The translations under genes and the position numbers were made by a program. A stretch of DNA of 36,833 nucleotides, from NCBI GenBank assembly GCA_013820875.1, contig JACDHS010000042.1:1-36833 (forward strand), given 5' to 3'. This document shows positions 25,583 through 33,020 of this stretch, in pieces. The notes under the pieces were generated by a model that was given only the letters and a program-made list of their open reading frames with translations, was not told where the DNA came from and made no database searches. The stretch's first letter is position 1; each line of letters opens with the position of its first letter. The DNA comes from Verrucomicrobiota bacterium. Lineage in GTDB: Bacteria > Verrucomicrobiota > Verrucomicrobiia > Limisphaerales > JACDHS01.

Positions 25583-26356
25583 TCATGGCGCGGGTTTCCA
25601 TCTAATCGTTGTCTGCTTCTGGTTAGAATTGGCCTGGACTCTAACTTCATTCTCAGTGATGGCAATGATTTTGTAACTCTCACCGCCAAAAGTAATCACG
25701 TTCCCGACACGCTGGTCATTAAACGTTTTGTTTTCCAAATTATAATTCAAATCAGCAGCATAACCTTCCAAACGCTGGAATGGCTGAGTGGGTGTTATGA
25801 CAACTTCCTGTTTACTCTCGTTCAATTCCAAAGTGAATCGCTCGGGAGTTTCTGCGGAGCCCTCCACTTTCTTTAATGTAAACAAATCGGCTTTGCCCCC
25901 TTCATTTACGTAACGTTGAACCTTTCTGCGTTCCGCGGGCCTGGCTGCCGCTTCCTTGGTAATGCCGAAATAAAATCCTGTCCCAGCCTGCCGCTCATAA
26001 TTAATAACCAGGTGCAGCGGTGAAACTTTTGTTATGGCAAGTGCATCCGCCGGGTTGGAAGACTGCATTTTGATCAATGTTCCATCGGCTTTCTGTTTCC
26101 ACATGGCCGGATTAAACAATACGTGGGAACCAGAAAGATCCACGCTTACCGCCTTGCGGGCGTTTTCAAGCGCGGCTTTGTACGGAGCCAAATCCACGGG
26201 AGGAAATGGCTTCGGTTTGCCAGTTTGAGCCAGTGACACCTGAACCTCCTCCTGTTTCTGCTGAATCGCCAAAAAGACCCAGATAGCCGTTGCTGCCAGC
26301 GCTAGCAATGCAAGGCTGAGAACGATTTTTTCGTAATGTTTTTTTAGAAACTCCAT
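25583..26356 (-). CDS. Amuc_1099-like inner-membrane component of the pilus-like cluster
   Basis: A 257-residue protein with one N-terminal transmembrane segment (about 11-31, IVLSLALLALAATAIWVFLAI) and a periplasmic remainder. The C-terminal part has short beta strands with GNVITFGGESYKIIAITENEVRVQ, a small barrel-like module reminiscent of pilus biogenesis proteins of the PilP kind. No enzyme motif is visible. The start codon at 26356 lies 1 nt before the stop of the Amuc_1100-like gene, so translation is probably coupled. It sits between the PilO-like gene and the secretin gene, as does Amuc_1099 in Akkermansia. A periplasmic bridge between inner-membrane assembly and secretin is the likely role (inference). 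Confidence 0.72.
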   Translation of the reverse strand: MEFLKKHYEKIVLSLALLALAATAIWVFLAIQQKQEEVQVSLAQTGKPKPFPPVDLAPYKAALENARKAVSVDLSGSHVLFNPAMWKQKADGTLIKMQSSNPADALAITKVSPLHLVINYERQAGTGFYFGITKEAAARPAERRKVQRYVNEGGKADLFTLKKVEGSAETPERFTLELNESKQEVVITPTQPFQRLEGYAADLNYNLENKTFNDQRVGNVITFGGESYKIIAITENEVRVQANSNQKQTTIRWKPAP

Positions 26357-26357
26357 T

Positions 26358-27344
26358 TTACTGGGTTCGATTCAATTTCACGACTTCAAGCAGCAAAGTC
26401 ACTTGCAACGGCTGCTCCGAAAGCACAGTTTCGGCGACTGAACCAGGCGTCGTTGTTCGGGGACGCTGTTGATAAACGGGCTGCTGCGCGACAGGGCGCC
26501 GTGCCCCGGAATCCTTGCCACCTGCAAGGTCAAATTCCATCGGGGAGACCGTTCGTTGCTGAGCCTGCGGCCTTGGCGCGTAGTAGATTGGAGTCGGCAT
26601 GGCGCCGCCACCGCCGCCACTGCCAAATTCGCCAGTTGCAGGAACGACAAAAACTGATTTTACCACGATGAAATTAGTTGCACGCTGGAATGCTTCCAAT
26701 ACAGCCGCCAATTCACCACTAAACCCGCGAAAGCCAACCTGGTATGGGGCAAAGATGCCAAACTGGTTCGACACTACCGTCCCCCCCATAAACTCTCCCG
26801 TGCCTGTATCCTGAGGCGAAACGGGAACTCGTTGAACGCTATCCAATGCGTTCACACGCGCCGCAAATAAAATGTTACAAATTGCTTCAATATCATTCAA
26901 CTGAGGAACCCAATTTTCGATACTGCCAGCGGGAAAGTTCAATGATCTTCGTTGGGCCGAAAACGTAAAATCAAATTGCTCAGGCAGACTGACTCCGGAT
27001 TGTTCTGCTTTCGTGCGCAACCCTGCTATCGTGTTTCCCAGCATGTTAACGAATGCCTGATCGCTCAGTTTGGGAGCGGCGCTCGCAACGGGGATAACTG
27101 ACGCGGCTTCTTTGCGAAACTGCCGGAGCCGCTCCTGCTCATTCTTCGCTGCCTTAATGTTCTCATCATTCGGGAACGCACCGGCATTCAATTGCTGCCA
27201 GTTAGCCAACTCCTGATTCAGTTCTTCCTGAATCGCAGTGTCCCGACTCATATTGGAAAGCCAAAGCCACACGGCAACCCCCAGTAAAACCAAGGCGGCA
27301 GCAGCGCTGATCACGAACACTAGATTTTTTTTAATCCAAGCCAT
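26358..27344 (-). CDS. Amuc_1100-like (PilO-like) pilus-cluster protein
   Basis: A 328-residue protein with a cytosolic stub, a transmembrane helix at about 9-29 (VFVISAAAALVLLGVAVWLWL), a coiled-coil stretch (about 33-85) and a periplasmic beta-rich domain. The last residues, VTLLLEVVKLN, match the strand that ends the Akkermansia Amuc_1100 fold, and the whole layout (TM, coiled coil, ferredoxin-like/PilO-like domain, low-complexity insert, terminal strand) agrees. Residues about 240-300 are Gly/Pro/Gln-rich (GSGGGGGAMPTPIYYAPRP). Amuc_1100 is the outer-surface protein known to interact with host TLR2. A homologue in a non-gut-type genome points to an ancestral cell-envelope role. It overlaps pilM by 14 nt and the next gene by adjacency. 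Confidence 0.75.
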   Translation of the reverse strand: MAWIKKNLVFVISAAAALVLLGVAVWLWLSNMSRDTAIQEELNQELANWQQLNAGAFPNDENIKAAKNEQERLRQFRKEAASVIPVASAAPKLSDQAFVNMLGNTIAGLRTKAEQSGVSLPEQFDFTFSAQRRSLNFPAGSIENWVPQLNDIEAICNILFAARVNALDSVQRVPVSPQDTGTGEFMGGTVVSNQFGIFAPYQVGFRGFSGELAAVLEAFQRATNFIVVKSVFVVPATGEFGSGGGGGAMPTPIYYAPRPQAQQRTVSPMEFDLAGGKDSGARRPVAQQPVYQQRPRTTTPGSVAETVLSEQPLQVTLLLEVVKLNRTQ

Positions 27345-29169
27345 ATTTCAAGTTAAACGGCTTCTTGAGTTTGGCGCTGACACCAAACGAAAAAGTAATC
27401 GCCCCTTCGTCTTTCACGATCGGTTCCAAACTCAATCCCTCCTTCGTGAAATAGGGACTGGCCTCCAATTCAGCTTTCAAGGCGAACGCCAATTCTGAAT
27501 TAGCGTTGGGGGTAACAGACTCTCTGTCCACCCCACGACAAAGAAACGAGATCATCGAAATTTCATTTTCACCCGGGGGCGCTGACGGCGCCGAATCGAC
27601 TGGTTGTTCAGGCGGGGGGCCGAAGCCCATGAGGCCGCTTAAATCGTCCTGGCCTGGCAAAAAGCGTCCAGGCTGTTCAAAACCAGCAGCGGATTCAGCA
27701 ACATGCGGTGAAAAAGTTTCAATCCAGACTCCCACATCAGTATCGAGCTTTTGTTTTGTCTTGGTTTCGGCCTGGATCACTATCCGGCGCAGTTCGTTCA
27801 AGACTTCAGCCCAGTAACGCCGTGCTGAGATCAATTCAGAGATCTTGTCCGTCTGCTTCTTGACGTTCTGCAATTCCGTCTGCGCACTGCGCATCGTCGC
27901 CTGCTTCGCCATCAACGGTTGCACTTTCTGCTTCAGTTCGTCCAATGTGGTTTCTTTAATTGAGACCACTTTCCCGTGAAACCATCCCACCGCAAAGACG
28001 ATTGCCACCAGCGTAAACATTGCGGCAATCAAAAAAGGCTTTTTCTGCTGGAATTCCTGGCGCTGAATAGAAGTCTCAGGCATCAGGTTCAGCTCGACCG
28101 GGCAATGCGCAAGGTTACGCAAGCCCAACCCGACCACTTCACCAAAGGAATGCGCCACTCGGGACAGATCTTCGACGTTCACGGAAGGATCAATCTGAAC
28201 GTTCCGAAATGGATTAAAATAATCGACGGGAATATTGAGCTTCTCGGCGAAGAACTGCGCGGTATATGCCATCACCGAAGCGCCACCCGACAAAAAGAGA
28301 CGTTGCGGAACCGTTCCACCCTGTTGTCCGCGGTAAAATTGAATGGTCTGGTTCACCTGGATGTGCAGGCGGGTCATCACCTGGCGCGCAATCTTGGAAA
28401 CTGCCGCCGCCTGCGGATCTTCCGGTTCCTCGTAAGCACCACCCAGACTGACAAAACCTTTTTCAATCTTGGCCACTTCAGCCTCGTTGAATTTCAGCTT
28501 CGATTCGTTCGCAAAATCCTGAGTGATCGCGTTTGCGCCGATGTTGATGCTTCGGGAGTAAAACTTGCCTTTTTCGAAGAACAGGAGATTGCTCGTCTTG
28601 GCGCCGATATCGAGCAGCATTGAGCACCCCTCACCTTCCAGATCGCCATAATTATAGCGGAAAGAATTGCAGAGCGCGGCCGGGGAAACATCCACCAACT
28701 GCAGTTTCAACCCACTGCCATCACCAACACGAAAGAGACCATCGACAACATCGGTCTTGATTGCGACCAGAAGAACTTCCAGTTCGCCACCGGCTGTTGT
28801 GCCGACGATTTGATAATCCCAGGCAACTTCCTCCAGCGGGAAAGGAACATTCTGCCGGGCTTCATATTCGATGATTTGCCCGACTTTACCGGTATCCACC
28901 GGCGGTAATTTTACGAACTTGGAGAAAACGTGAAATCCAGGAGCACAGACGTTGGCGATCTTCGAGCGAACTCCTCGCTCCGCGATCAATTCCTGTAGAG
29001 CGCGCAGGACAACCTGTTCGCGAGTCGATTCCTGCGCACCTTCCAACCCTAAGGACTTGGTTCCGTACTGAACCAGTTTCAGTCCACCAACTTCGTTCAC
29101 CTCGAACTCAGCCAGCTTCAGAGTGCCTGCCCCGAAATCTATCGCTATAAATGATTTTGAATTCAGCAC
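27331..29169 (-). CDS. pilM: PilM-PilN fusion protein, Amuc_1101-like
   Basis: A 612-residue protein whose first 370 residues are PilM (actin-like ATPase fold): FIAIDFGAGTLKLAEFE (phosphate-1 loop), SMLLDIGAKTSNLLFFEKG (phosphate-2), and LFLSGGASVMAYTAQFF (adenosine site). A transmembrane helix follows at about 378-397 (PFLIAAMFTLVAIVFAVGWF). Beyond it, a coiled coil with VKKQTDKISELISARRYWAEVLNELRR resembles PilN, then an exported domain reaching residue 612. In standard type IV pilus systems PilM and PilN are separate proteins that bind each other. Here they form one polypeptide, so the cytosolic ring is tied to the membrane. The GTG start at 29169 has only a weak ribosome site. It is the first gene of the cluster and overlaps the next by 14 nt. 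Confidence 0.88.
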   Translation of the reverse strand: MLNSKSFIAIDFGAGTLKLAEFEVNEVGGLKLVQYGTKSLGLEGAQESTREQVVLRALQELIAERGVRSKIANVCAPGFHVFSKFVKLPPVDTGKVGQIIEYEARQNVPFPLEEVAWDYQIVGTTAGGELEVLLVAIKTDVVDGLFRVGDGSGLKLQLVDVSPAALCNSFRYNYGDLEGEGCSMLLDIGAKTSNLLFFEKGKFYSRSINIGANAITQDFANESKLKFNEAEVAKIEKGFVSLGGAYEEPEDPQAAAVSKIARQVMTRLHIQVNQTIQFYRGQQGGTVPQRLFLSGGASVMAYTAQFFAEKLNIPVDYFNPFRNVQIDPSVNVEDLSRVAHSFGEVVGLGLRNLAHCPVELNLMPETSIQRQEFQQKKPFLIAAMFTLVAIVFAVGWFHGKVVSIKETTLDELKQKVQPLMAKQATMRSAQTELQNVKKQTDKISELISARRYWAEVLNELRRIVIQAETKTKQKLDTDVGVWIETFSPHVAESAAGFEQPGRFLPGQDDLSGLMGFGPPPEQPVDSAPSAPPGENEISMISFLCRGVDRESVTPNANSELAFALKAELEASPYFTKEGLSLEPIVKDEGAITFSFGVSAKLKKPFNLKYGLD

Positions 29170-29270
29170 GTTATATCTCAGAGCGTTTCCAGTGCAAAAC
29201 CGTTCGATATTCGCCCGGCAAACGCTAATATTAAATAAAGACCGTGCTGGGTACTGGAATTCAATGGAGG

Positions 29271-29316
29271 GGTCAAACAGAAAATCCTTTTCAGTAGGGA
29301 TTTCACCTATTTGACC
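29271..29316. repeat. Long imperfect hairpin between the UXS gene and pilM
   Basis: Outer arms GGTCAAA (29271-29277) and TTTGACC (29310-29316) pair perfectly. Inner arms AAATCC (29282-29287) and GGATTT (29298-29303) pair as well, with a short internal loop between the two helices and a 10-nt terminal loop. It lies 22 nt beyond the UXS stop and about 100 nt before pilM, with no T-run to make it a normal terminator. It may act as transcript end, processing site or leader structure of the pilM operon. Confidence 0.5.
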
Positions 29317-29338
29317 GCCCTGACAAGCCGTCCTGGTC

Positions 29339-30307
29339 TCAACCCACCTTCGTACGGAAATATTCGATCGTCTGGATCAATCCTTCTTTCAACGGGACTT
29401 TAGGTTCCCATTTGAGAAGTTTCTTTGCCTTGGTGATATCCGGACGACGCTGTTTCGGATCGTCCTGCGGGAGCGGTTTGTGCACGATCTTGCTCTTCGA
29501 TCCAGTTGCCTGGATGATTTCCTGCGCAAACTGCAACATCGTCATCTCGTGCGGATTCCCAATATTCACAGGAAGATCGTAGTTCCCCATCATTAACCGG
29601 TACATCCCTTCGATCAAATCCGCGTAATAACAAAAGGCGCGGGTCTGTTTGCCATCGCCGAAGACGGTGATCGGTTTATTCTTGAGCGCCTGGCTGACGA
29701 ACGCCGGAACCACGCGACCATCGTTGATGCGCATGCGCGGACCGTAGGTGTTGAAAATCCGGATAATCCGCGTCTCCAGCTTGTGTTCCCGGTGATAACC
29801 CATCACCAGCGCTTCTGCAAAACGCTTCGATTCATCGTAGCAACCGCGCGGCCCAATCGTGCTCACGTTACCCCAGTATTCCTCGGTTTGCGGATGCACC
29901 AGCGGATCGCCGTAAACTTCCGAGGTCGATGCCATCAGGAATCTTGCCCCTTTATTCTTGGCGAGCCCCAGTGCCTTGTGCGTCCCAAGTGAGCCCACCT
30001 TCAACGTCTTGATCGGAATCTCCAGGTAATCAATCGGGCTGGCTGGCGATGCCAGATGCCAAACGTAATCCACCGGCACATCGATAAAGATGAACTCAGT
30101 CACATCCTGTTGGATAAATCGAAAATTCTGATTCCCACCCAAATGCGCGATATTATCCACCGCTCCGGTTATAAAGTTGTCTATCCCGATCACTTTATGT
30201 CCTCGCGACAAGAGGAGATCGGTCAAATGCGATCCAAGGAAACCCGCGGCTCCCGTGACGACTGACGTGGGTTGTTGTTTGGATTTCGTCGGACGCTTCT
30301 TTTGCAT
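29339..30307 (-). CDS. UDP-glucuronate decarboxylase (UDP-xylose synthase), extended SDR family
   Basis: A 322-residue NAD-dependent enzyme that converts UDP-glucuronate to UDP-xylose in the cytoplasm, supplying nucleotide sugar for polysaccharides. The Rossmann signature GAAGFLGSH lies at about 19-27. [12 protein letters not shown] motif (about 84-94), highly typical of UXS enzymes, follows. Catalytic residues are visible as Ser in [10 protein letters not shown] (about 126-135) and Tyr157/Lys161 in [30 protein letters not shown] and [11 protein letters not shown] complete the UXS pattern. The N-terminus is a short basic extension with no membrane domain. The ATG at 30307 gives normal length. 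The gene stands between the FN3 gene (same strand) and pilM. It could feed surface glycans, but there are no glycosyltransferases here. Confidence 0.9.
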   Translation of the reverse strand: MQKKRPTKSKQQPTSVVTGAAGFLGSHLTDLLLSRGHKVIGIDNFITGAVDNIAHLGGNQNFRFIQQDVTEFIFIDVPVDYVWHLASPASPIDYLEIPIKTLKVGSLGTHKALGLAKNKGARFLMASTSEVYGDPLVHPQTEEYWGNVSTIGPRGCYDESKRFAEALVMGYHREHKLETRIIRIFNTYGPRMRINDGRVVPAFVSQALKNKPITVFGDGKQTRAFCYYADLIEGMYRLMMGNYDLPVNIGNPHEMTMLQFAQEIIQATGSKSKIVHKPLPQDDPKQRRPDITKAKKLLKWEPKVPLKEGLIQTIEYFRTKVG

Positions 30308-30393
30308 GGGGCCAATGGTTAAAGGAAAATTGGTTTGCCGTCAAAAGGTTGCTTTGCCGGAAATGGCATCGGTGAAGAAGAGCCTTTGAGGAG

Positions 30394-30464
30394 AGGGAAT
30401 TGCAAAATTGCTCCTGTTGAGCCTCCAAACAAAATTGATTGAGCGAGAGAATTTGCAATTCCCT
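30394..30464. repeat. 13-bp perfect inverted repeat with 45-nt spacer, UXS upstream region
   Basis: AGGGAATTGCAAA (30394-30406) and TTTGCAATTCCCT (30452-30464) are exact reverse complements separated by 45 nt. They lie between the UXS start codon at 30307 and the terminator of the FN3 gene, in the likely promoter or leader of the UXS gene. They could be a pair of operator half sites, a large leader stem, or remnants of an element. Confidence 0.5.
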
Positions 30465-30473
30465 GTTGCAAAA

Positions 30474-30505
30474 ACAAAAAAAGCCGCCCGGTTATCCAGG
30501 CGGCT
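30474..30505 (-). terminator. Rho-independent terminator of the FN3 protein gene
   Basis: A 7-bp stem, AGCCGCC (30482-30488) and GGCGGCT (30499-30505), has a loop that pairs GG/CC internally. On the minus strand it is followed by a T-run formed by the As at 30475-30481. It lies 45 nt beyond the stop codon of the 304-residue FN3 protein gene and faces the same way. Confidence 0.88.
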
Positions 30506-30550
30506 CGCGTTTATTCTGCCTACAGTAAACTGAATACTTCTTCAGTTCCC

Positions 30551-31465
30551 TTACAGCGTCTGCACCAGCACCAGAGTGCTCTTCTGGCTTTCGCCGCCGT
30601 TGTTCACAGCGGAAACCAGAACCTCCACCTGCGAGTTGCCCGGCAACCCTTCGATCGTGAAGTCCAGGTCCGCCGGATTTCCGACAAACACAAAGTCGGC
30701 ATCCACACCGATCACCTTTTTCCAAACGCGATAGTGCGACGCGCGTGGTGCGCTATCCCATTTCATCGCGATGGCATTCGTGCCGATCAACACCGCCGTC
30801 AGGTTCTGCGGCACATCTGGAGTCGCCAACGCTCCCGGCTTCTTGAACCCGAACGACAACCAGCGCGGATCCAATGGATCCAGCGTCATGTGCAATTCGC
30901 TCAAGAGCACGCGCAGCGCACGTTCCATTGCTTTAGCCTTTTCGAGGCGGACCATCAGCGCCTGGTTCACAGCATCCTTCTGCTGGATGTGCGCATTGTT
31001 CGCGGCCAGCAAGGCATCGTAATGAGTGCCGGCGATGACTGCGGTGACGCCCAGCGGCGCGTTCTCCAGCGCAGGTGCGGCGAGGAAGTTGCCCTTCGCC
31101 GATTGCAACGCCGGCAACAACCGACCCGCTGTGAGCGGAATCGAGATCGACCCCACCAAACCCATGGCATCCCAGAGCTGGTTGTATTTACTGCCGAAGG
31201 TCGGTTTGACCACATCCCGCGCCACCGTCATGAAGCTGCGGCCAGAAACCACCACCGTATCCACCGCCGTCTTGCGCGCCTTCAACAACACCTTGGACTG
31301 TTTGTGCGCGTTGTCCGCCGCCAGCAAATCCGCGAGCTTCGCGTCGAGGTCTTCTGCCACCGCATAAGGCAAACTGAGTTGTGCGACATAAAGGACCATG
31401 CCGCCAATTGCCTTGCCTGCCTGGGTCACCAGGAAGGGCACCGTATTTTTAATGATGTTTAACAT
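30551..31465 (-). CDS. FN3-domain protein with a duplicated helical motif, probably highly expressed
   Basis: A 304-residue protein with no signal peptide. Residues 1-200 are mostly helical and contain an internal near-repeat: LLAADNAHKQSK (47-58) and LLAANNAHIQQK (152-163). Residues about 217-304 form a fibronectin type III domain (PDVPQNLTAVLIGTNAIAMKWD...VEVLVSAVNNGGESQKS). The start has a strong Shine-Dalgarno sequence, AGGAGA, 5 nt before the ATG, which is unusual in this window. Third codon positions are strongly C/G biased, a clean terminator follows, and a leader of about 340 nt with several hairpins precedes it. Together these suggest high and regulated expression. I do not recognise the function of the helical part. 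A cytoplasmic or structural role is possible, as there is no export signal. Confidence 0.8.
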   Translation of the reverse strand: MLNIIKNTVPFLVTQAGKAIGGMVLYVAQLSLPYAVAEDLDAKLADLLAADNAHKQSKVLLKARKTAVDTVVVSGRSFMTVARDVVKPTFGSKYNQLWDAMGLVGSISIPLTAGRLLPALQSAKGNFLAAPALENAPLGVTAVIAGTHYDALLAANNAHIQQKDAVNQALMVRLEKAKAMERALRVLLSELHMTLDPLDPRWLSFGFKKPGALATPDVPQNLTAVLIGTNAIAMKWDSAPRASHYRVWKKVIGVDADFVFVGNPADLDFTIEGLPGNSQVEVLVSAVNNGGESQKSTLVLVQTL

Positions 31466-31470
31466 AGGTA

Positions 31471-31476
31471 TCTCCT
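31471..31476 (-). promoter_or_regulatory. Strong Shine-Dalgarno sequence of the FN3 protein gene
   Basis: On the minus strand this reads AGGAGA, 5 nt before the ATG at 31463-31465. Most other starts in the window lack any such sequence, so this site both fixes the start and marks the gene as efficiently translated. Confidence 0.85.
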
Positions 31477-31562
31477 ATCTATCTGTCACTGCTGCGAAGC
31501 GCCAGGCCATGGTACAACGGACACACGTCCATTCAGCACCCCGGTTTTCTGCCACTTCGTTT

Positions 31563-31592
31563 TGTTCGATTTTTTTGTTTTTTGATCGAACA
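31563..31592. repeat. 8-bp perfect inverted repeat in the FN3 leader
   Basis: TGTTCGAT (31563-31570) and ATCGAACA (31585-31592) pair across a T-rich 14-nt loop. It lies about 100 nt upstream of the FN3 start codon. On the plus strand it is followed by TTTTT, so it could act as a weak terminator in that direction as well. Confidence 0.5.
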
Positions 31593-31654
31593 TTTTTGGC
31601 TCGTTTCTCGAACCGGGTATTTTTTCACACATTCGCTACCGGGCGCATAAGGGC

Positions 31655-31674
31655 AAAATTTGTCCACAAATTTT
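31655..31674. repeat. 9-bp perfect hairpin in the FN3 leader
   Basis: AAAATTTGT (31655-31663) and ACAAATTTT (31666-31674) are exact complements with two C between them. Outer GGGC (31651-31654) and GCCC (31679-31682) can extend the stem with a small bulge. It is AU-rich, placed mid-leader on the minus strand, and does not overlap any coding region. Confidence 0.55.
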
Positions 31675-31737
31675 ATCCGCCCTCCAGAGGCCTGTCCCTA
31701 TTGGGTTTCGTGCCCAAAAATAATTTTATTTTTGATT

Positions 31738-31771
31738 AAAAAAAGAGGCCGCTTTCAAAATCGAAAAGCGG
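31738..31771 (-). terminator. Terminator-like hairpin early in the FN3 leader (attenuator or small-RNA end)
   Basis: Arms CCGCTTTC (31749-31756) and GAAAAGCGG (31763-31771) pair with one bulged A and a 6-nt loop. On the minus strand the stem is followed after 4 nt by seven Ts (31744-31738). No minus-strand gene lies upstream of it, since the next gene is on the plus strand from 31937. It therefore would stop transcription about 60-70 nt after the proposed start near 31805, before the FN3 gene at 31465. Confidence 0.7.
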
Positions 31772-31811
31772 AAAACCAGGGAGCAATTCCATTGTAAGTC
31801 ATTGGTAGTGA

Positions 31812-31817
31812 ATTATA
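31812..31817 (-). promoter_or_regulatory. Probable -10 box of the FN3 gene promoter
   Basis: A perfect TATAAT on the minus strand. A recognisable but poor -35 candidate, TTTTGG, lies 18 nt further upstream on that strand. A start of transcription is expected near 31805, giving a leader of about 340 nt. Predicted from sequence only. Confidence 0.45.
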
Positions 31818-31936
31818 TAGAACGCTTCAACAAATCCAAAAAACGAAATTAAATCGCGAGAAAAGGTGGGGTCGCCGCGTCACAAGTCCTTGCTAAATAA
31901 CTGTTTACTACCTTTTATTTTGGTTTAAAAAAACAC

Positions 31937-32923
31937 GTGAACTTCATCTTAAACTTCGCCAAAGAGTGGTTACGCCTCCTGGAACTCCCTTTTCGCCGCG
32001 CCGAACTGGCCGGTCCCACCTTCCGGAAGCTCTACGCAATACTTTCGAAAAAGAAATTGAAGGATGAAACCGATCGACTGCGCGCTTACATCATTAAACA
32101 ATGGCTCCTAGTGCCTTTTTCACTTTGGCCAGCAGATTTTTTGGGTATGGGAAAATTTGTCGCCGATCAACTTGCCGAAGGTCACGCCCTCAGCGAGCAG
32201 ATGGTTTTTCTACTCGATGGCCTCGATCGTTTTCCGTTGCCCAGCGCCCAGGAAATTGTCGCCGCCCAGGAACGCCGCGTCGAAACAGGTGATTACTCAC
32301 GTTTCCTCACCAATCCGCTGAAGTTCGCCACGAAGCAATTGGAATTGGTCAACAACATGGAACTGCAACGGCGCTGGAGACGGTTCAAGGAGTTGTTCGA
32401 TGTCGTCAAATACCGCGACGCTGATGGCATCAATCGCCGCACCATGTTGATGGAACGGAATGACCGTCCCGAGAGTTGGGTCTTCGACGGTAAAAACCCA
32501 TATAGCGTCTACCTGACTGCGCTGAATTGCCTCTGTGAAGAATTCGATTTATATGGCTTCGACGGGGATCGACCCCTCCTGCTGAAGCCAACCGTTACCA
32601 TCACCGCTTACGGGACGCTCATCATGATTCCGAAATACATGAGCTACGACGCCCGCCGCGATCTCGTGACCAAGGCCGTGAGCGAAGCACACAACGTCCA
32701 TGAACGGAAACGCCAGGGCTCAAAGTGGAACATTACCCGCCAACAAAACAGCATGAAAGCCGCCCGCACCTTTCTGGCCAACGAAAAGGCATTGAAAGCC
32801 GGATTGGAAGGCGAAGCGCGCCGTCTTGAAGTCATCAAAGAGGCGAAGCTGGACCCAAACACCGACCTGCGCATCATCCGCGAGTTGTCCAGGATTGGGG
32901 CGGCATTGTTTGAGGTGAAGTGA
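31937..32923 (+). CDS. Hypothetical protein, orphan, cytosolic
   Basis: A 328-residue protein starting at GTG 31937. It has no signal peptide and no clear transmembrane helix. The N-terminal third is helical and basic with aromatic residues (FAKEWLRLLELPFRRAELAG; RLRAYIIKQWLLVPFSLWPADF). The central part contains LMERNDRPESWVFDGKNPYS and CLCEEFDLYGFDGDRPLLLK, and the C-terminal third is charged and helical (KAARTFLANEKALKAGLEGE). I see no catalytic motif and do not recognise the family. It stands alone on the plus strand between the AT-rich leader region and the repeat-rich patch. Codon use resembles the window's other genes, so it is likely a real gene. Confidence 0.65.
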   Translation: MNFILNFAKEWLRLLELPFRRAELAGPTFRKLYAILSKKKLKDETDRLRAYIIKQWLLVPFSLWPADFLGMGKFVADQLAEGHALSEQMVFLLDGLDRFPLPSAQEIVAAQERRVETGDYSRFLTNPLKFATKQLELVNNMELQRRWRRFKELFDVVKYRDADGINRRTMLMERNDRPESWVFDGKNPYSVYLTALNCLCEEFDLYGFDGDRPLLLKPTVTITAYGTLIMIPKYMSYDARRDLVTKAVSEAHNVHERKRQGSKWNITRQQNSMKAARTFLANEKALKAGLEGEARRLEVIKEAKLDPNTDLRIIRELSRIGAALFEVK

Positions 32924-32944
32924 GGCATTTTTTAAGCACCAAAC

Positions 32945-33020
32945 GTCGCGTTCGATGAATGATATGTCAGGAGTAAATCGGGTATCGTGTGCGCCGGAAT
33001 ATCGCGGCCCTTCAGGCCGC
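32945..33020. repeat. Direct repeat copy A flanking the restriction-modification patch
   Basis: About 76 bp starting GTCGCGTTCGATGAATGATA and ending in CGCGGCCCTTCAGGCCGC. It is related to copy B at 36274-36350. The first 23 bp differ by one base, the middle 17 or so are divergent, and the last 36 bp or so differ by one base (TCGTGTGCGCCGGAATATCG is shared exactly). Both copies have the same orientation and lie about 3.3 kb apart. Confidence 0.75.

Larger units (their letters stand above)
31466..31936. other. 470-nt AT-rich region with structured leader of the FN3 gene
   Basis: No coding region is supported. Read on the minus strand, it holds a promoter -10 box (31812-31817), a terminator-like hairpin (31738-31771), a 9-bp perfect hairpin AAAATTTGT/ACAAATTTT (31655-31674), an 8-bp inverted repeat TGTTCGAT/ATCGAACA (31563-31592), and finally the Shine-Dalgarno sequence of the FN3 gene (31471-31476). 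The plus-strand gene starting at 31937 must also have its promoter here, but none is clear. Confidence 0.6.

Noticed and set aside
29170-29338. tRNA or small structured RNA in the gap before pilM
   Set aside because: The dyad present does not fold as a cloverleaf, and no T-loop or anticodon-like elements are seen. It is listed only as a hairpin.
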